In this document: positions 1-9,640 of the stretch, piece by piece
How positions within the stretch are numbered: position 1 is the stretch's first letter
Layout of the letters: the number at the start of each line of letters is the position of its first letter
DNA from: Streptomyces sp. CB01881
Lineage (GTDB): Bacteria > Actinomycetota > Actinomycetes > Streptomycetales > Streptomycetaceae
DNA: 64,000 nucleotides
Assembly: GCF_002953255.1 (NCBI RefSeq)
Contig: NZ_CP026498.1
Location: 423,862-487,861 of the forward strand
Direction: 5' to 3'
The notes under the pieces: model-generated
The model's input: only the letters and a program-made list of their open reading frames with translations
What the model was told of the DNA's origin: nothing
Database searches by the model: none
Position numbers and translations under genes: made by a program

Positions 1-1
1 C

Positions 2-859
2 CCGACGGGCGGCTACGATCCGGCCTTCCTCGGCCCGCTCGTCCCGCTGCCGCACCCCACCGACCCGGGCATCGCCCTGGTCACGCTCCCGTACACACAC
101 TTCACGGTCCTGCTGCGGCCCGACCGCAGGCTCGCCGCCGCAACGGCCGTGGGGATCGACGGCGGCCGGTTGGTCGACCTCAAACGGGAGGGCCAGTGGC
201 GGCTCGATCCCCGCGTCCCGGAGGCGCAGCAGGCCGGCGAGGCGCTCTACGCCGACAACGACTTCGACCGCGGGCACCTGGTCCGGCGGCTCGACCCCGT
301 CTGGGGCGACGACGCCGAGGTGCGGGCCGCCAACGCCGACACCTTCCACTTCACCAACGCGGCTCCCCAGCACGCCGCCTTCAACCAGGGCAAGCAACTC
401 TGGGCGGGCCTGGAGGACTTCCTGCTCACCCACGCGGCGACGTTCGATCGCAGGCTCGTCGTGCTGACCGGCCCGGTCCTGCGGCCCGCCGACCCGGTCT
501 ACCGGAAGGTGCGGATCCCGCTGGCGTTCTGGAAGGTCGTCGCCTTCCTCCAGGGCGGCGCGCTGGCCGCCACCGCGTACGTGCTCGACCAGAGCCCGGA
601 CCTGCCGAACGCCTCGGCCGCGCTCGCGGCGGCGGAGGCCGCCGACCAGCCGCCGCCGCTGGGCGCGTACCGGACGTTCCAGGTACCCGTGAGCGACGTC
701 GCCGACATCACCGGGCTCGACCTGGGGCCGCTCCCGGCGGTCGACCTGTTGCCCGCTCCCCCGTCCCCCGCGCCGACCGCCCCGGGGGCGGAGCCCGGAC
801 CGGACCGGTGGCGGCCGCTGGGGCGGCACGAGGACATCGTCCTGGGGCCGCCCCGGTGA
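2..859 (+). CDS. DNA/RNA non-specific endonuclease (NUC1 family), 5' end outside window
   Basis: The frame is open from base 2, so the gene begins upstream of the window; the first ATG-like codon at 149 is internal. Family hallmarks are visible: an N-terminal PYTHFTVLL segment, then DRGHLVRR around base 266, which holds the catalytic His of the beta-beta-alpha metal nucleases, then a conserved TNAAPQ...FNQG segment that supplies the metal-binding Asn. Enzymes of this family cut single- and double-stranded DNA and RNA with Mg2+ and are usually secreted. The signal sequence, if any, lies outside the window. The C-terminal 30 residues are Pro/Ala rich and probably unstructured. Confidence 0.9.
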   Translation, partial: PTGGYDPAFLGPLVPLPHPTDPGIALVTLPYTHFTVLLRPDRRLAAATAVGIDGGRLVDLKREGQWRLDPRVPEAQQAGEALYADNDFDRGHLVRRLDPVWGDDAEVRAANADTFHFTNAAPQHAAFNQGKQLWAGLEDFLLTHAATFDRRLVVLTGPVLRPADPVYRKVRIPLAFWKVVAFLQGGALAATAYVLDQSPDLPNASAALAAAEAADQPPPLGAYRTFQVPVSDVADITGLDLGPLPAVDLLPAPPSPAPTAPGAEPGPDRWRPLGRHEDIVLGPPR

Positions 860-1007
860 CGAGGCTGACCAGCGCCCGCCCGACCCCGCCCTGCCGGGCG
901 GCTCCGCGAGGCCCGCGGGGGCGGCGCCTCCCCGGACGGCGCAACCATCACATGATCGACTCGTTGGACCGTCCAGCACGGCACCACGCAAACCCGGGGA
1001 GGACGCG

Positions 1008-2915
1008 TTGGCAGGACGGACGGCCGGACCATCGCCACAGGGCGCGCCCGCGCACCCTGTGGCGCAGGCCGAGGCGGCGCTCGTGCGCCACTACCGACGG
1101 CTGGTCCGGCTGGCGTACCTGGCCCTGCCCGCCGACCGGGACCGCCACAGCCGGGTCCTCGCCGCGCACGCGGCCGTGCAGCGCGCCCTGCCGTCGCGCT
1201 GGAGCCGCCCGGCCGGCCCGGGCGCCCCCGCCGTCCCGGACGAGGACCCGGTGTACGCCGCCCTCCGTCTGCGGGTGCTACGGGCCGCGCTGCGCCCGCG
1301 GACCGCGGACCGGCTGCTCGCGCCCCGGGTCTGGGGGCTGCGGCTGTTCACCCCGGGCGGCGCGGAGGCGGACGCGGCGCTGGACCGGGAGCTGGCCGGC
1401 CTGGACGCACCCGCGCGGGCGGCGTTCGCCCTGCTGGCCGGGGAACGTCTCACGCCCGGGCAGGCCGAGGAGGTGCTGCGCCGGGCGGGCGCGGACGAGC
1501 CGGCCCGGGCGGTCGGCCGGGCCGGGGGGCTCCCCGTTGCCGCCGAGCCGGACCCGCCCGCCTTCGACCCCTGTGCCGTCCGCGTCCAGGCGACCGACCT
1601 GCTGCGCCGCCGCCGGACGCTCGGCGCCTCGCTCGTGGTGGCCGCGCTGGCGCTCACCACCACGGCCGCCGTCCTGTCCGGCCCTCCGGGCGGCGGCCCG
1701 CACGCCGCCCACCCGCTCCCCGTGCCGCCGGCCGGGCCGGCTCCCGATCCGGCCCGGCTGGTCCGGGTGGCACCGGACCAGTGGCAGCACACCGCCCGGG
1801 TCGACTTCTCCGCCTGGCCGGCCCGGGGCGACCGCCGTGACGACACCGCCCTGCTCGGCCGGGCGCTCACCGCCTGGGCACAGGCCGGCCGGCCCGGTTC
1901 GCCGACCAGGGCCGAACCGGGCACCACCACCGCCCCGCCCACCGGTACGCCGCAGCTGCTGTTCGCCGGCACGGTCGACGGCACGGCCGTGGTGGTGCTG
2001 TACGACGGCGGGCGGATCGCCCGCTACACCGACGGACACGCCGGCGGGCTCGACCTCGCCCGCGCCGACGACTCCTCCGTCACCACGGCGGGCGCGGTGG
2101 TGTTGCGCCGTCAGGGCACCTCCGCGCGCTACCTGCTCGCGCCCTGGATCGAGGCGGCCGACGTCCGCCGGATCGACCAGCCGGACACGCCCGCCAAGCC
2201 GTTGGACCGCGCGGACGGCGTGACGGCCGCGGCACCGGCCGCGTCCGCCGCCGGCAGCCCGGCCGGGCCGCTCGCGGACTGCCGGGGCGCCGCCGTGCTC
2301 CAGGTACGCTCCTCCCCCGTGATCGCCGAGAGGTACGCCTTCCTGCTCGCCGACCTCGGCGGGCTCGTCCCCGCCCATCTCGGCTACACCCCGCCGCCGG
2401 ACCGCACCCAGCCCGCCCCGGAGCCGCGCGAGGCCGTGACCCCGGACGCCCTGCAGGCGTGGGCGCGCGGCGGCTGCGCGGTGCCGGACGGCACACCGGG
2501 GGTCAAGCGGCTCGACCTCTGGACGTTTGCCGTGCAGCAGCTGCCGCAGAACGCGGGCACGGCGTCCTGGGTCTGCCTACGGGCCGACCGCTGGAACGGC
2601 GAGGGCAGCGCCGCCACCGCCGTCCTGCTGCCGGGGGCGCGCAGCCCGCAACGCACCGGGGGCGGGCCGGGGCGCGCGTGCAGCCGGTTCGAGCAGGACA
2701 CCGTCGGCTGGACGTGGTGGCGCTCCCCGCAGGGCACCGAGTTCCTGCTGGTGGCGGGCAGCCGCCGGGTGGCCCGGATCACCGCCAAGGGCCCGGACTG
2801 GACGGCCGATCAGCCCGTGCCGGACCACACCCTCGCGGTCGAACGGCCCGCCCGGGCCACCGTCTCGGTGGAGGCCGTGCTGGACGGCGGCACCCGGATC
2901 ACGCCGATGCGGTGA
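1008..2915 (+). CDS. Membrane-anchored protein with degenerate sigma-factor-like N-terminus
   Basis: The start is TTG at 1008, preceded by GGGGAGGA at 996-1003, giving 635 residues. Residues about 20-60 (YRRLVRLAYLALP) recall sigma-70 region 2, and residues 130-165 (ARAAFALLAGERLTPGQAEE) recall region 4. One hydrophobic segment lies at about 205-224. The remaining 400 residues would be outside the cell and carry several Cys, with no domain I can name. This layout suggests a relative of ECF sigma or anti-sigma systems that has become a membrane protein, but that is inference. It stands alone: its 3' end faces a gene on the other strand. Function unknown. Confidence 0.75.
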   Translation: MAGRTAGPSPQGAPAHPVAQAEAALVRHYRRLVRLAYLALPADRDRHSRVLAAHAAVQRALPSRWSRPAGPGAPAVPDEDPVYAALRLRVLRAALRPRTADRLLAPRVWGLRLFTPGGAEADAALDRELAGLDAPARAAFALLAGERLTPGQAEEVLRRAGADEPARAVGRAGGLPVAAEPDPPAFDPCAVRVQATDLLRRRRTLGASLVVAALALTTTAAVLSGPPGGGPHAAHPLPVPPAGPAPDPARLVRVAPDQWQHTARVDFSAWPARGDRRDDTALLGRALTAWAQAGRPGSPTRAEPGTTTAPPTGTPQLLFAGTVDGTAVVVLYDGGRIARYTDGHAGGLDLARADDSSVTTAGAVVLRRQGTSARYLLAPWIEAADVRRIDQPDTPAKPLDRADGVTAAAPAASAAGSPAGPLADCRGAAVLQVRSSPVIAERYAFLLADLGGLVPAHLGYTPPPDRTQPAPEPREAVTPDALQAWARGGCAVPDGTPGVKRLDLWTFAVQQLPQNAGTASWVCLRADRWNGEGSAATAVLLPGARSPQRTGGGPGRACSRFEQDTVGWTWWRSPQGTEFLLVAGSRRVARITAKGPDWTADQPVPDHTLAVERPARATVSVEAVLDGGTRITPMR

Positions 2916-2957
2916 GTGTCCTGGTCACACCAGTCGGGTGAACTCCCGGCGAGCCGG

Positions 2958-4145
2958 TCAACGGGTGGCCGGCTCCGCCTCGTAGTCGGGCAGTTCCATG
3001 GTGCTGCCGACCTTCCTGCCCAGCTCCAGCATCCTGTTCAGGATCCACTGCCGCCCCAGCAGCCCGTTCCGCACCCGCAGTCCGGCCGCGGTGCCCGGGG
3101 CGAGGAAGGGGCCGGTGCGGTCGCCGCCCTTCTGGCAGCCCTCGGCGTAGCCGCGGACGGCGTTCTCGTAGCGGGTGAAGGCGGTGCGGTGGTCGCCGCG
3201 GGCGCGCGCGAGTTCGCCGGCCAGGACGTACGCGGCGACGACGGCGGTGCCGGTGCCCATGCCGCCGATGGTGGCACCGCAGGCCGCGTCCCCGACCAGG
3301 GCGATCCGGCCGGTGGACCAGGCGGGGACGTCCGCCCGGCTGATCGAGTCGAAGTACAGCTCGGGGGCCTCGCGCAGGCTCTCCAGCAGCCGGGGCACCT
3401 GCCAGCCGAGGCCCGCGAAGGCGTCCCGGAGCAGCCCCTTCTGCTGCTCGATGTCGTGCCGGTCGTAGGCGAGTTCGGGCGAGGCGAAGAGGAAGAAGGC
3501 GCCCGCCCTGGCCGGGTCGCGGTGGTCCGCGCCGACGGAGGCGAGCCGGCCGGGCACGTTGAGGCCGACGGAGCCGGGTGCGAGTCCCAGGTCGTTGGGC
3601 AGTTGCCAGGTCGCGGCGTAGTACCCGAGGTGGCGGACGTAACGCCGCTCGGGGCCGAGCGCGAGCCGACGGACGTTGGAGTGCAGCCCGTCCGCCCCGA
3701 TCACCAGGTCGAACTCGCGCGGGGCGCCGTGCCGGAACCCGGCCCGGACGCCGGTGGGCGTCTCCTCCAGCGCGGTGACGGAGTCCCCGAAGACGTACTC
3801 GGTGGTGGGCAGGCTGTGCCGGTACAGCACCTGGGCCAGTTCGCCGCGCGGCACCTCGACGTCACCGCCCGCGAAGTCGGCCGGGAGCTGGAGCAGTTGA
3901 CGGCCGCGCTGGTCGACGAAGCTCATCGGAGTGCCGCCGGTGCCGATCCGGCGCAGCTCCTCCAGCAGACCCATCCGCTCCAGCACGGTCAGGTGGGTCT
4001 CGCCGCGGAAGTCGACGGCCTGGCCGCCGCCGCGCAGTGCGGGGGCCAGCTCGACGACGGTTGGCTCGAAGCCGTACCGCCCCAGCCAGTAGGCCAGCGC
4101 GGGGCCGGCGATGCTCGCACCCGAGATGAGGACCTTCGCACCCAT
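2958..4145 (-). CDS. FAD-dependent monooxygenase (PHBH fold)
   Basis: The 395-residue protein starts at ATG 4145, eight bases after a GGAG in the leader. The first residues, KVLISGASIAGPALAYWL, form the FAD dinucleotide-binding loop. GADGLHSNVR (the DG motif) and ALVGDAACG (the GD motif) follow, in the order of class A flavin hydroxylases such as TetX-like and rifampicin monooxygenases. These enzymes use NAD(P)H and O2 to hydroxylate small aromatic or polyketide-like substrates; the substrate here is unknown. A longer open frame reaches 4427 but runs through the promoter region and lacks the family start. The gene is divergent from a TetR-family gene, a common arrangement for a drug- or metabolite-inducible oxidase. 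Confidence 0.88.
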   Translation of the reverse strand: MGAKVLISGASIAGPALAYWLGRYGFEPTVVELAPALRGGGQAVDFRGETHLTVLERMGLLEELRRIGTGGTPMSFVDQRGRQLLQLPADFAGGDVEVPRGELAQVLYRHSLPTTEYVFGDSVTALEETPTGVRAGFRHGAPREFDLVIGADGLHSNVRRLALGPERRYVRHLGYYAATWQLPNDLGLAPGSVGLNVPGRLASVGADHRDPARAGAFFLFASPELAYDRHDIEQQKGLLRDAFAGLGWQVPRLLESLREAPELYFDSISRADVPAWSTGRIALVGDAACGATIGGMGTGTAVVAAYVLAGELARARGDHRTAFTRYENAVRGYAEGCQKGGDRTGPFLAPGTAAGLRVRNGLLGRQWILNRMLELGRKVGSTMELPDYEAEPATR

Positions 4146-4212
4146 ATGAACCACTCCGTCCGTTGAGAGCCGACGCCGCCCGCCGAGGCTCCGGGGGCCC
4201 ATCGGCGAAACT

Positions 4213-4227
4213 GTGTCTGGCGGACAC
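4213..4227. promoter_or_regulatory. Candidate TetR operator between monooxygenase and tetR
   Basis: GTGTC-TGGCG-GACAC is a perfect 5-bp inverted repeat with a 5-bp centre. It sits in the divergent intergenic region, 68 bases upstream of the monooxygenase start and 79 upstream of the regulator start. The position fits an operator for the neighbouring TetR protein, but the arms are short and I cannot place the promoter boxes with confidence. Confidence 0.4.
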
Positions 4228-4305
4228 TGATTGCTGCTGTGTACGGTAGACGCAGTTGGACCGGTTCGGCAAAGGAGCAGGCCGGAGGCAGGACGGGAGC
4301 GGGAA

Positions 4306-5043
4306 TTGGGCAGCGGATCCGGCGGCGGGGCGGTCGACACGGCACGGCTGCTCTGGGGCCCCCACCCGAAGCCGACCCGGGGACCCAAACCGGCCCTCAC
4401 CCTGGAACGGATCGCCCGGGCGGGCATCGAGATCGCGGACGCGGAGGGGCTCGGCGCCGTCTCGATGCAGCGGGTGGCCGGGCTGCTCGACTACACGAAG
4501 ATGTCGCTCTACCGCTACGTGCCGGGCAAGGCGGAGCTGGTCGCGCTGATGGTCGAGGAGGCGGTCGGCGAACCCTCACCGGCCCCCGGCGCACCCGATT
4601 GGCGCAGCCAACTACACGACTGGGCCAACCAGTTGGCCATGGCCTTCGGTGCACACCCGTGGCTGCTGGATGCCACGGTCGGCCCCCGGATGACGGGCCC
4701 GAGGGAACTCGCCTGGCTGGAGCGGGTGGTGGCCGCGCTCGACGGCAACGGGCTGACCGGGCCGGAGCGGATGGACGCCGCCGTCCTGCTGGCCGGCCAC
4801 GTCCGCGGCATCGCCGAGCAGGCCCGGACCGCCGGCCCCGCCGGCGATCCCGAGGCACAGCTGCTGGCCGTTCTCGGCGGACTGGTCCGGGAACACGCCG
4901 AGCGCTTCCCGGCGCTCGCGTCGGCCATGGCGGCGCCGGACGGTCGGGACCAGGCCCTGGAGTTCGGCCTGGAGCGCATCCTCGACGGCCTGGACGCGCT
5001 GATCACCCGCCGGCAGGGCCGCCGGGGCGTGTCCGGCGGCTGA
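4306..5043 (+). CDS. TetR/AcrR family transcriptional regulator
   Basis: The chosen start is TTG 4306, behind a purine-rich GGGAGCGGGAA leader, giving 245 residues. The frame is open back to 4231, but that would start inside the probable promoter. The helix-turn-helix covers about residues 28-70: ALTLERIARAGIEIADAEG, then VAGLLDYTKMSLYRYVPGKA, which is the recognition helix ending in the usual Y-R/H-Y pattern. The C-terminal ligand domain resembles TetR_C families of actinobacteria. It is divergent from the FAD monooxygenase and probably represses it until a ligand binds; the ligand is unknown. Confidence 0.88.
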   Translation: MGSGSGGGAVDTARLLWGPHPKPTRGPKPALTLERIARAGIEIADAEGLGAVSMQRVAGLLDYTKMSLYRYVPGKAELVALMVEEAVGEPSPAPGAPDWRSQLHDWANQLAMAFGAHPWLLDATVGPRMTGPRELAWLERVVAALDGNGLTGPERMDAAVLLAGHVRGIAEQARTAGPAGDPEAQLLAVLGGLVREHAERFPALASAMAAPDGRDQALEFGLERILDGLDALITRRQGRRGVSGG

Positions 5044-5127
5044 TCCCGTGGCGGGCCGCGTGCAGTGAGGGCAGCGGCGGCGGAGCGGACGGAACCGACT
5101 GCCCGTCACCGCCACTACGGTGACCCC

Positions 5128-5760
5128 ATGGGTTCCTTCCTCACCGCGTACCTGATCGACCCCGACGCGATGGCCGACACCGTCGGCTCCCGCAACGACG
5201 CGTTGCTCGACGAGATCCGCGAGCACCACGCCGACTCCCTGGAGCGCGCCGACCGGGAGTTCGCCGGCCAGATCGCGGAGGGCGCCCCCACCGCCGTCGA
5301 GGCGCTGCGCGCGGTGGTGCACGGCGGGCCCTACGAGGGCGAGGAGCACGCGTTCCGGCACGGCTACGCGTACCGGCGCCTGTGCGCGGTTCACGGTACC
5401 GGCCTGCCCGGCCGCTCCTTCGGCCCGTTCCGGGGCCGGTGGCTGGACGAGGTCGACCGGGGCCTGCGGGCGTACGGCGTCACCGCCGTCTCGGTCGCGG
5501 ACTTCGACTACGGCGGCGGCTTCCCCGACGGCTTCCCGTACTGCTCGGTGCCGTCCTGCGGCGAGTGGTCACCCGAGCAGTGCCAGGAGGCGCTGCAGCA
5601 GTACGAGCGGCACCAGCAGGAGGCCCCGGCCCTGGAGCGCGAGACGGCCGAGGCCGTCCGGGAGGTCGTCGAGTGGCTCCGCACGGCGCGACGGTACCGG
5701 GGGGTGCAGCGTCGTCGGCTTCGTCGCCCAAAGCCACCCCTGGAACAGCCCCGACCGGCC
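5128..5760 (+). CDS. DUF7691-like protein, 3' end unresolved (probable frameshift)
   Basis: ATG 5128 opens a protein whose body (HGYAYRRLCAVHG, FGPFRGRWLDEVDRGL, YGVTAVSVADF) matches my memory of the DUF7691 family of streptomycete proteins of about 200 residues, function unknown. Homologues end soon after a WLR segment with a short hydrophobic G-V-x-G-F tail. Here, after EVVEWLRTARRYRG, the frame turns into Arg/Pro-rich text and stays open to 7536, through the opposite-strand gene. The expected-looking tail CSVVGFVAQ is in the +1 frame directly after a run of six G at 5699-5704. I therefore stop the call at about 5760. A one-base indel, real or from sequencing, is the simplest explanation. 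Confidence 0.6.
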
Positions 5761-5844
5761 CGTGACATCGCCCTCCGCGAGGCGCCGGCCGCCGCCGGGC
5801 AGCGCCCCGAGCTCACCCCGTTGCGTCGCGAGTCTGACGGAGCG

Positions 5845-8800
5845 TCATTCCTTGGCCGTCCAGATGCCCAGGGCGCGATCGCGGACATCGGCCTGCGGAT
5901 GCCGACGCAGGGCGTGCAGGGCTGCCCGCCACTCTGCCGGCCACTCTTGGCCAGGGCCGTACAGGGCCACCAGCCTGACCGCGAACAGCCCGGCGGCCAG
6001 ACCGCCGTCCTCCGTCAACCGGCGGACGGCCGCCGACGTGTGCTCCCCCGGCGGCGTCCGGTCGTCTTCCGGACGCAGCTCCTCGGCCACCTTGCCCGCG
6101 AGGAGCGGGCGATCCGTCAACACAGCTGCCAGCTCGCCGAGTTCGTCACCAAGGGTCGCGGAGTTCAGGTCGATGGCGTGCCACAACCGCGGGACGGCCT
6201 GCGGGACGAGGGACGGCTCGGTCATCAGCAGGGCGGCCACGGCGCGGGCCCTCGCCCGGCTTTCGGCCGTCGTTTCCGTCATGTGGAAGTGCCCGCTGCT
6301 GAACTGCTCGATCCGCTGCCGGGCCGCCTCGTCCCGGCCCTCGTCGTCCGCCGGCCCGCCGGCCCGGACGGCCTCGATCAGGCGGCTCAGGGTCTGCTCC
6401 AGCAGGCTCCCCGGGGCGACACCGCCGAACGGGTGCGGTGCATCCGACCAGGCGATCGCACTCAGCGCCCGCGCGGCCGGCCGCCACCGCTCCCGCTCGG
6501 TCAGGTCCGTGACCAGGGGGACTGTCGCGGCCACCGCCTCCGGGGCGTAGCGTCCCCACACCGCGAGCCTCCCCGCGCCCATGGAGGCGACCAGGCTGTC
6601 CTCGGCGAGGGCCAGCCGGCCGACCAGTTCCGCGTAGCGGCGGCGGTCGTCCGCCGGCAGGGCGTGCGGGCGGAGCTCCCCGGCGAGCACCGTCCGCAGC
6701 TCGGAGGTGCTCTCGGCGATCTCCGTCAGCACGTCCCAGAGCGGGAGGTCGGCGGGCCGGGCCACCACCTGCTCCACCACCACCCGCCGCACGTCCTGGT
6801 GCTGCTCCGGAGCCCGGTAGGCCGCCTCCAGGAGCGCGGTCGCCTCGGGCAGTGGCAGGTGGGCGGCGGCGAGCCGGACGGCCTGCTTGCGACTGGTCAC
6901 CTTGGTCGTCGGGTCGGTCACGATCCGCGCCAGGGCCGGGCCGAGCTCGTCCGCCGGGGTGAACCGGGCGGCGCGGCCGGCCGCGTACACCGCGACCCGG
7001 GCGCGCTCGTCGCCGACGTACCCGAGCAGCACGGGCAGCGCCTCGGCGGGACGCGCCGTCCAGGGCAGCGCGGCGAGGGCGGCCTCGGAGAGCAGCACGT
7101 CGGCGCAGTCGACGTACCGGAGCAACAGGTCCCGGCCGTGGCCGGGCAGGTGCGCGGCGGCCCGGAGGGCGGTGGTCCGCTGCTCGGGCGTCGCGGTGGT
7201 GTCGTCCACCGTCCGGGCCACCGCTTCGGCGGCCGACCGTACCTGACGGTCCGTCCAGCGGTCGGCGGCGGTGAGGTCGAGCGGCACCGGGGCGAGCCCG
7301 CCCGGCGTACTGCTCCCGGAGGCGAGCAACGGGCCGAGCAGATCGGTGCGCTCCCGGGTCAGCACGGCCTGCACGGCCGGGAGCGCGGCGGCGGCGGGCT
7401 CGGCCCCGACCAGGCGGGCCACCCGCTCCCCACGGGTGGCGGTGTCGGCGAGCAGGTGGGTCACCGCCCGTCCGAACTCCCGGTCATCGGCCGTCACATG
7501 CTCCAAGATCTCAACGAGAAAAGGGAGTCGGCGTGAAGCAGGATGCAGCCCGTCGACGAACGCGAGCAGCAGTGGGCTCGACCGCTCCAGCGCCGGCCGC
7601 AGCTCGGCCGCCACCGCCGCCTGCCGCCCCCGCGGGAAGGCCGGCGTGGCCGGGGCGATCCTTTCGATCGTGCGGACGGCCCAGTCGACCAGCTCCCGGG
7701 CGGTGCCGCCGGCGTGCTCGGCCAGCACGGAGCAGGCCAGCAGGGCCAGTTGGGTCCGGGTGTACGGCGAGCAGTCGCGCGCGGTCAGCGCGTCCTCGGT
7801 GAGGCGCGCCAGGAGTCCGGCCGCGTCGTCCTCAAGGAGCTTCGGCGGTACCGCGGCGACCTCCGCCAGGGCCTCGGCCCGTACCGGGTCCTGTTCGTTC
7901 CGCAGGCGCTGGAGCAGGACCAGGGCCTCACGGACCGCACTCGACGCGCCGGACTGTGCGGCCTGCACCACCACTTGACCCCAGGCGTAGCCCCGCTCCC
8001 AGAGCTCCGCCGTCCTGGTCTCCGCCATCAGCCGGGGCAGCGCCTCGGCGGCGGGGAGGTGGACGAGCAGGTCCAGCGCCTCGGGATCCTCGGCCAGCCG
8101 GGCCCGCGCCCGGGCGATCCGTTCCGGCGCGGGCAGGGTGGCCAGCACCTCCCCGGAGTACCCACGGGGGTAGGCCTTCGACACGGCCAACACCGCATCG
8201 TGCAGCACGACCCGGGCGGCCGGAGGCAGTTGGCGCGACAGCGCCGCATGGTCGGCGGAGCTGCGGTGGGCCAGTTCGGCGAGGAGCGGCAGCGGAGCCG
8301 CCGCCAGCCGACGGGCGAGCGCGGGCCGCAGCACCGGATCGTGCCGGCCCCGACCGGCGGCCACCAGCACCCGGGCGGTCCGCTCCGGGTCGAGGGCGGC
8401 CAAGGCCGCGAACCTGTCGCGCAACGGCGCGGGGAAGGTCGGCCGGTACTGCCTGGCGGGGTGGAGCTCCAGCAGGTCCAGCGCCCTCCCGGGCAGCCGA
8501 CCGGCGGCGGCGCCCAGCCCGACGGCGTTCTGCCGCCAGAATCCCGCCCGCTCCGCACGGGGCAGTTCGGTGAGCCGGCGCTCCGCCTCGTCCAGCACCG
8601 CTGCCGGGTGACGCTCCCCGAGCGAGCGGGTGAAGGTGACGGCATGGGCCAGGCCGGGCAGTTCGCGCGCCACGAACGCGGGCGAGCAGACCGGCAGCAG
8701 CCGCCCCGCCTCGGCGGATCCCCACCGCTCCCGGGCGACAGGCACCAGCCGCTCGGCCACCGCCGTCCGGCCGGCCTTCAGGACGGCGCGAATCAGCTCG

Positions 8801-9132
8801 CCCCGGACCGCGGTCGGGGCCGTGCGGATGGCCTGCTCCACCACCTCGTCCGGCAAGGGGAGTTCACACACGGCCCGGTGGGCGTAGCGGCGCACCACCG
8901 GATCTGGGTCGGTCAACCTGCGTGACAGGTAAGGGAGTTGTCGTCCAGCCAGGGCAGCGAGCGCGGCGATCCGCTGCTCGTACGGGCCGCCGGTGGCCAA
9001 CTCGTCAAGGAGGGGTGAAAGTTGGTTCTGCCCCGCGAGACGGTGGGCGGCGCGGGCGACCTCGCGCAGGCGCAGGGCATGGGGCAGGGACTCGACATCG
9101 GCCAGCAGCCGATCGGCAGTGAGCTGAAGCAT
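5845..9132 (-). CDS. Large HEAT-like repeat protein
   Basis: The 1,095-residue protein starts at ATG 9132 (LQLTADRLLADVESLPHALR). The open frame extends upstream, but with low-complexity text and no better start; the ribosome site is weak. The sequence is almost entirely Leu/Ala-rich helical pairs such as YEQRIAALAALAGRQLPYL and DPDPVVRRYAHRAVCELP, typical of HEAT or Armadillo solenoids. Such solenoids are protein-protein scaffolds. I see no catalytic motif, signal peptide or membrane segment. It stands alone between a plus-strand gene on each side. The function is not recognised; related very long HEAT proteins are common in Streptomyces. Confidence 0.82.
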   Translation of the reverse strand: MLQLTADRLLADVESLPHALRLREVARAAHRLAGQNQLSPLLDELATGGPYEQRIAALAALAGRQLPYLSRRLTDPDPVVRRYAHRAVCELPLPDEVVEQAIRTAPTAVRGELIRAVLKAGRTAVAERLVPVARERWGSAEAGRLLPVCSPAFVARELPGLAHAVTFTRSLGERHPAAVLDEAERRLTELPRAERAGFWRQNAVGLGAAAGRLPGRALDLLELHPARQYRPTFPAPLRDRFAALAALDPERTARVLVAAGRGRHDPVLRPALARRLAAAPLPLLAELAHRSSADHAALSRQLPPAARVVLHDAVLAVSKAYPRGYSGEVLATLPAPERIARARARLAEDPEALDLLVHLPAAEALPRLMAETRTAELWERGYAWGQVVVQAAQSGASSAVREALVLLQRLRNEQDPVRAEALAEVAAVPPKLLEDDAAGLLARLTEDALTARDCSPYTRTQLALLACSVLAEHAGGTARELVDWAVRTIERIAPATPAFPRGRQAAVAAELRPALERSSPLLLAFVDGLHPASRRLPFLVEILEHVTADDREFGRAVTHLLADTATRGERVARLVGAEPAAAALPAVQAVLTRERTDLLGPLLASGSSTPGGLAPVPLDLTAADRWTDRQVRSAAEAVARTVDDTTATPEQRTTALRAAAHLPGHGRDLLLRYVDCADVLLSEAALAALPWTARPAEALPVLLGYVGDERARVAVYAAGRAARFTPADELGPALARIVTDPTTKVTSRKQAVRLAAAHLPLPEATALLEAAYRAPEQHQDVRRVVVEQVVARPADLPLWDVLTEIAESTSELRTVLAGELRPHALPADDRRRYAELVGRLALAEDSLVASMGAGRLAVWGRYAPEAVAATVPLVTDLTERERWRPAARALSAIAWSDAPHPFGGVAPGSLLEQTLSRLIEAVRAGGPADDEGRDEAARQRIEQFSSGHFHMTETTAESRARARAVAALLMTEPSLVPQAVPRLWHAIDLNSATLGDELGELAAVLTDRPLLAGKVAEELRPEDDRTPPGEHTSAAVRRLTEDGGLAAGLFAVRLVALYGPGQEWPAEWRAALHALRRHPQADVRDRALGIWTAKE

Positions 9133-9640
9133 CGCCGACGATTCTGCCGCCCGGACACCGGCTCCGCACCCGATTATCTCCGGACCTTCCCCGCGGCCAC
9201 CCGGGCCCCTCGGCCGCTGCGGCGGGCACTCGCCCGGGCCGGCCACGAGGGTGGTGTCCCGAGCGGCGTATCGTCCGGCCCACGTCGTGCCTGCGTTCCC
9301 TCGAACCGCACCGTGACCAGCAGCGCCAAGAGCGCGAAGCGGCGGGTACCGGCTGGACGGACAGCGGCTCAGCGTGGTCGCCGTCCTCGCCGTCTCCACG
9401 CAGCGGGTCTCTCCGCCGCCGCCTGACCACCCACCACGCACCGGAGGGACGCCCGCCCGGCCGACGGGCGAGACAGCACGACCCGGGAGGGCACGCGGTG
9501 ACCGCCGCCCGCGCGCCGATCGCCCCGGGCACACGCGTGCCCCGTGCCCGCCCCGGCCCGGGCGGCAGGACCCGGATCCCCCGCGGCGAAGATCGCTTCC
9601 CGGCTCTGCGATGATCGCCTCCCGAACTCAGGGAGACACC
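9133..9640. other. Gene-free interval, promoter region of two divergent genes
   Basis: These 508 bases separate the HEAT-like gene and the plus-strand gene at 9641. Short open frames here are shadows with Arg/Pro-rich text and no ribosome site. I see no repeat, hairpin or recognisable promoter boxes. Confidence 0.5.

Noticed and set aside
4231..4305. Extended N-terminus of the TetR protein
   Set aside because: It would place translation inside the divergent promoter; TTG 4306 has a better leader.
5065..7536. Plus-strand open frame of 823 codons
   Set aside because: Only the first 200 codons after ATG 5128 are real; the rest is antisense to the HEAT-like gene.
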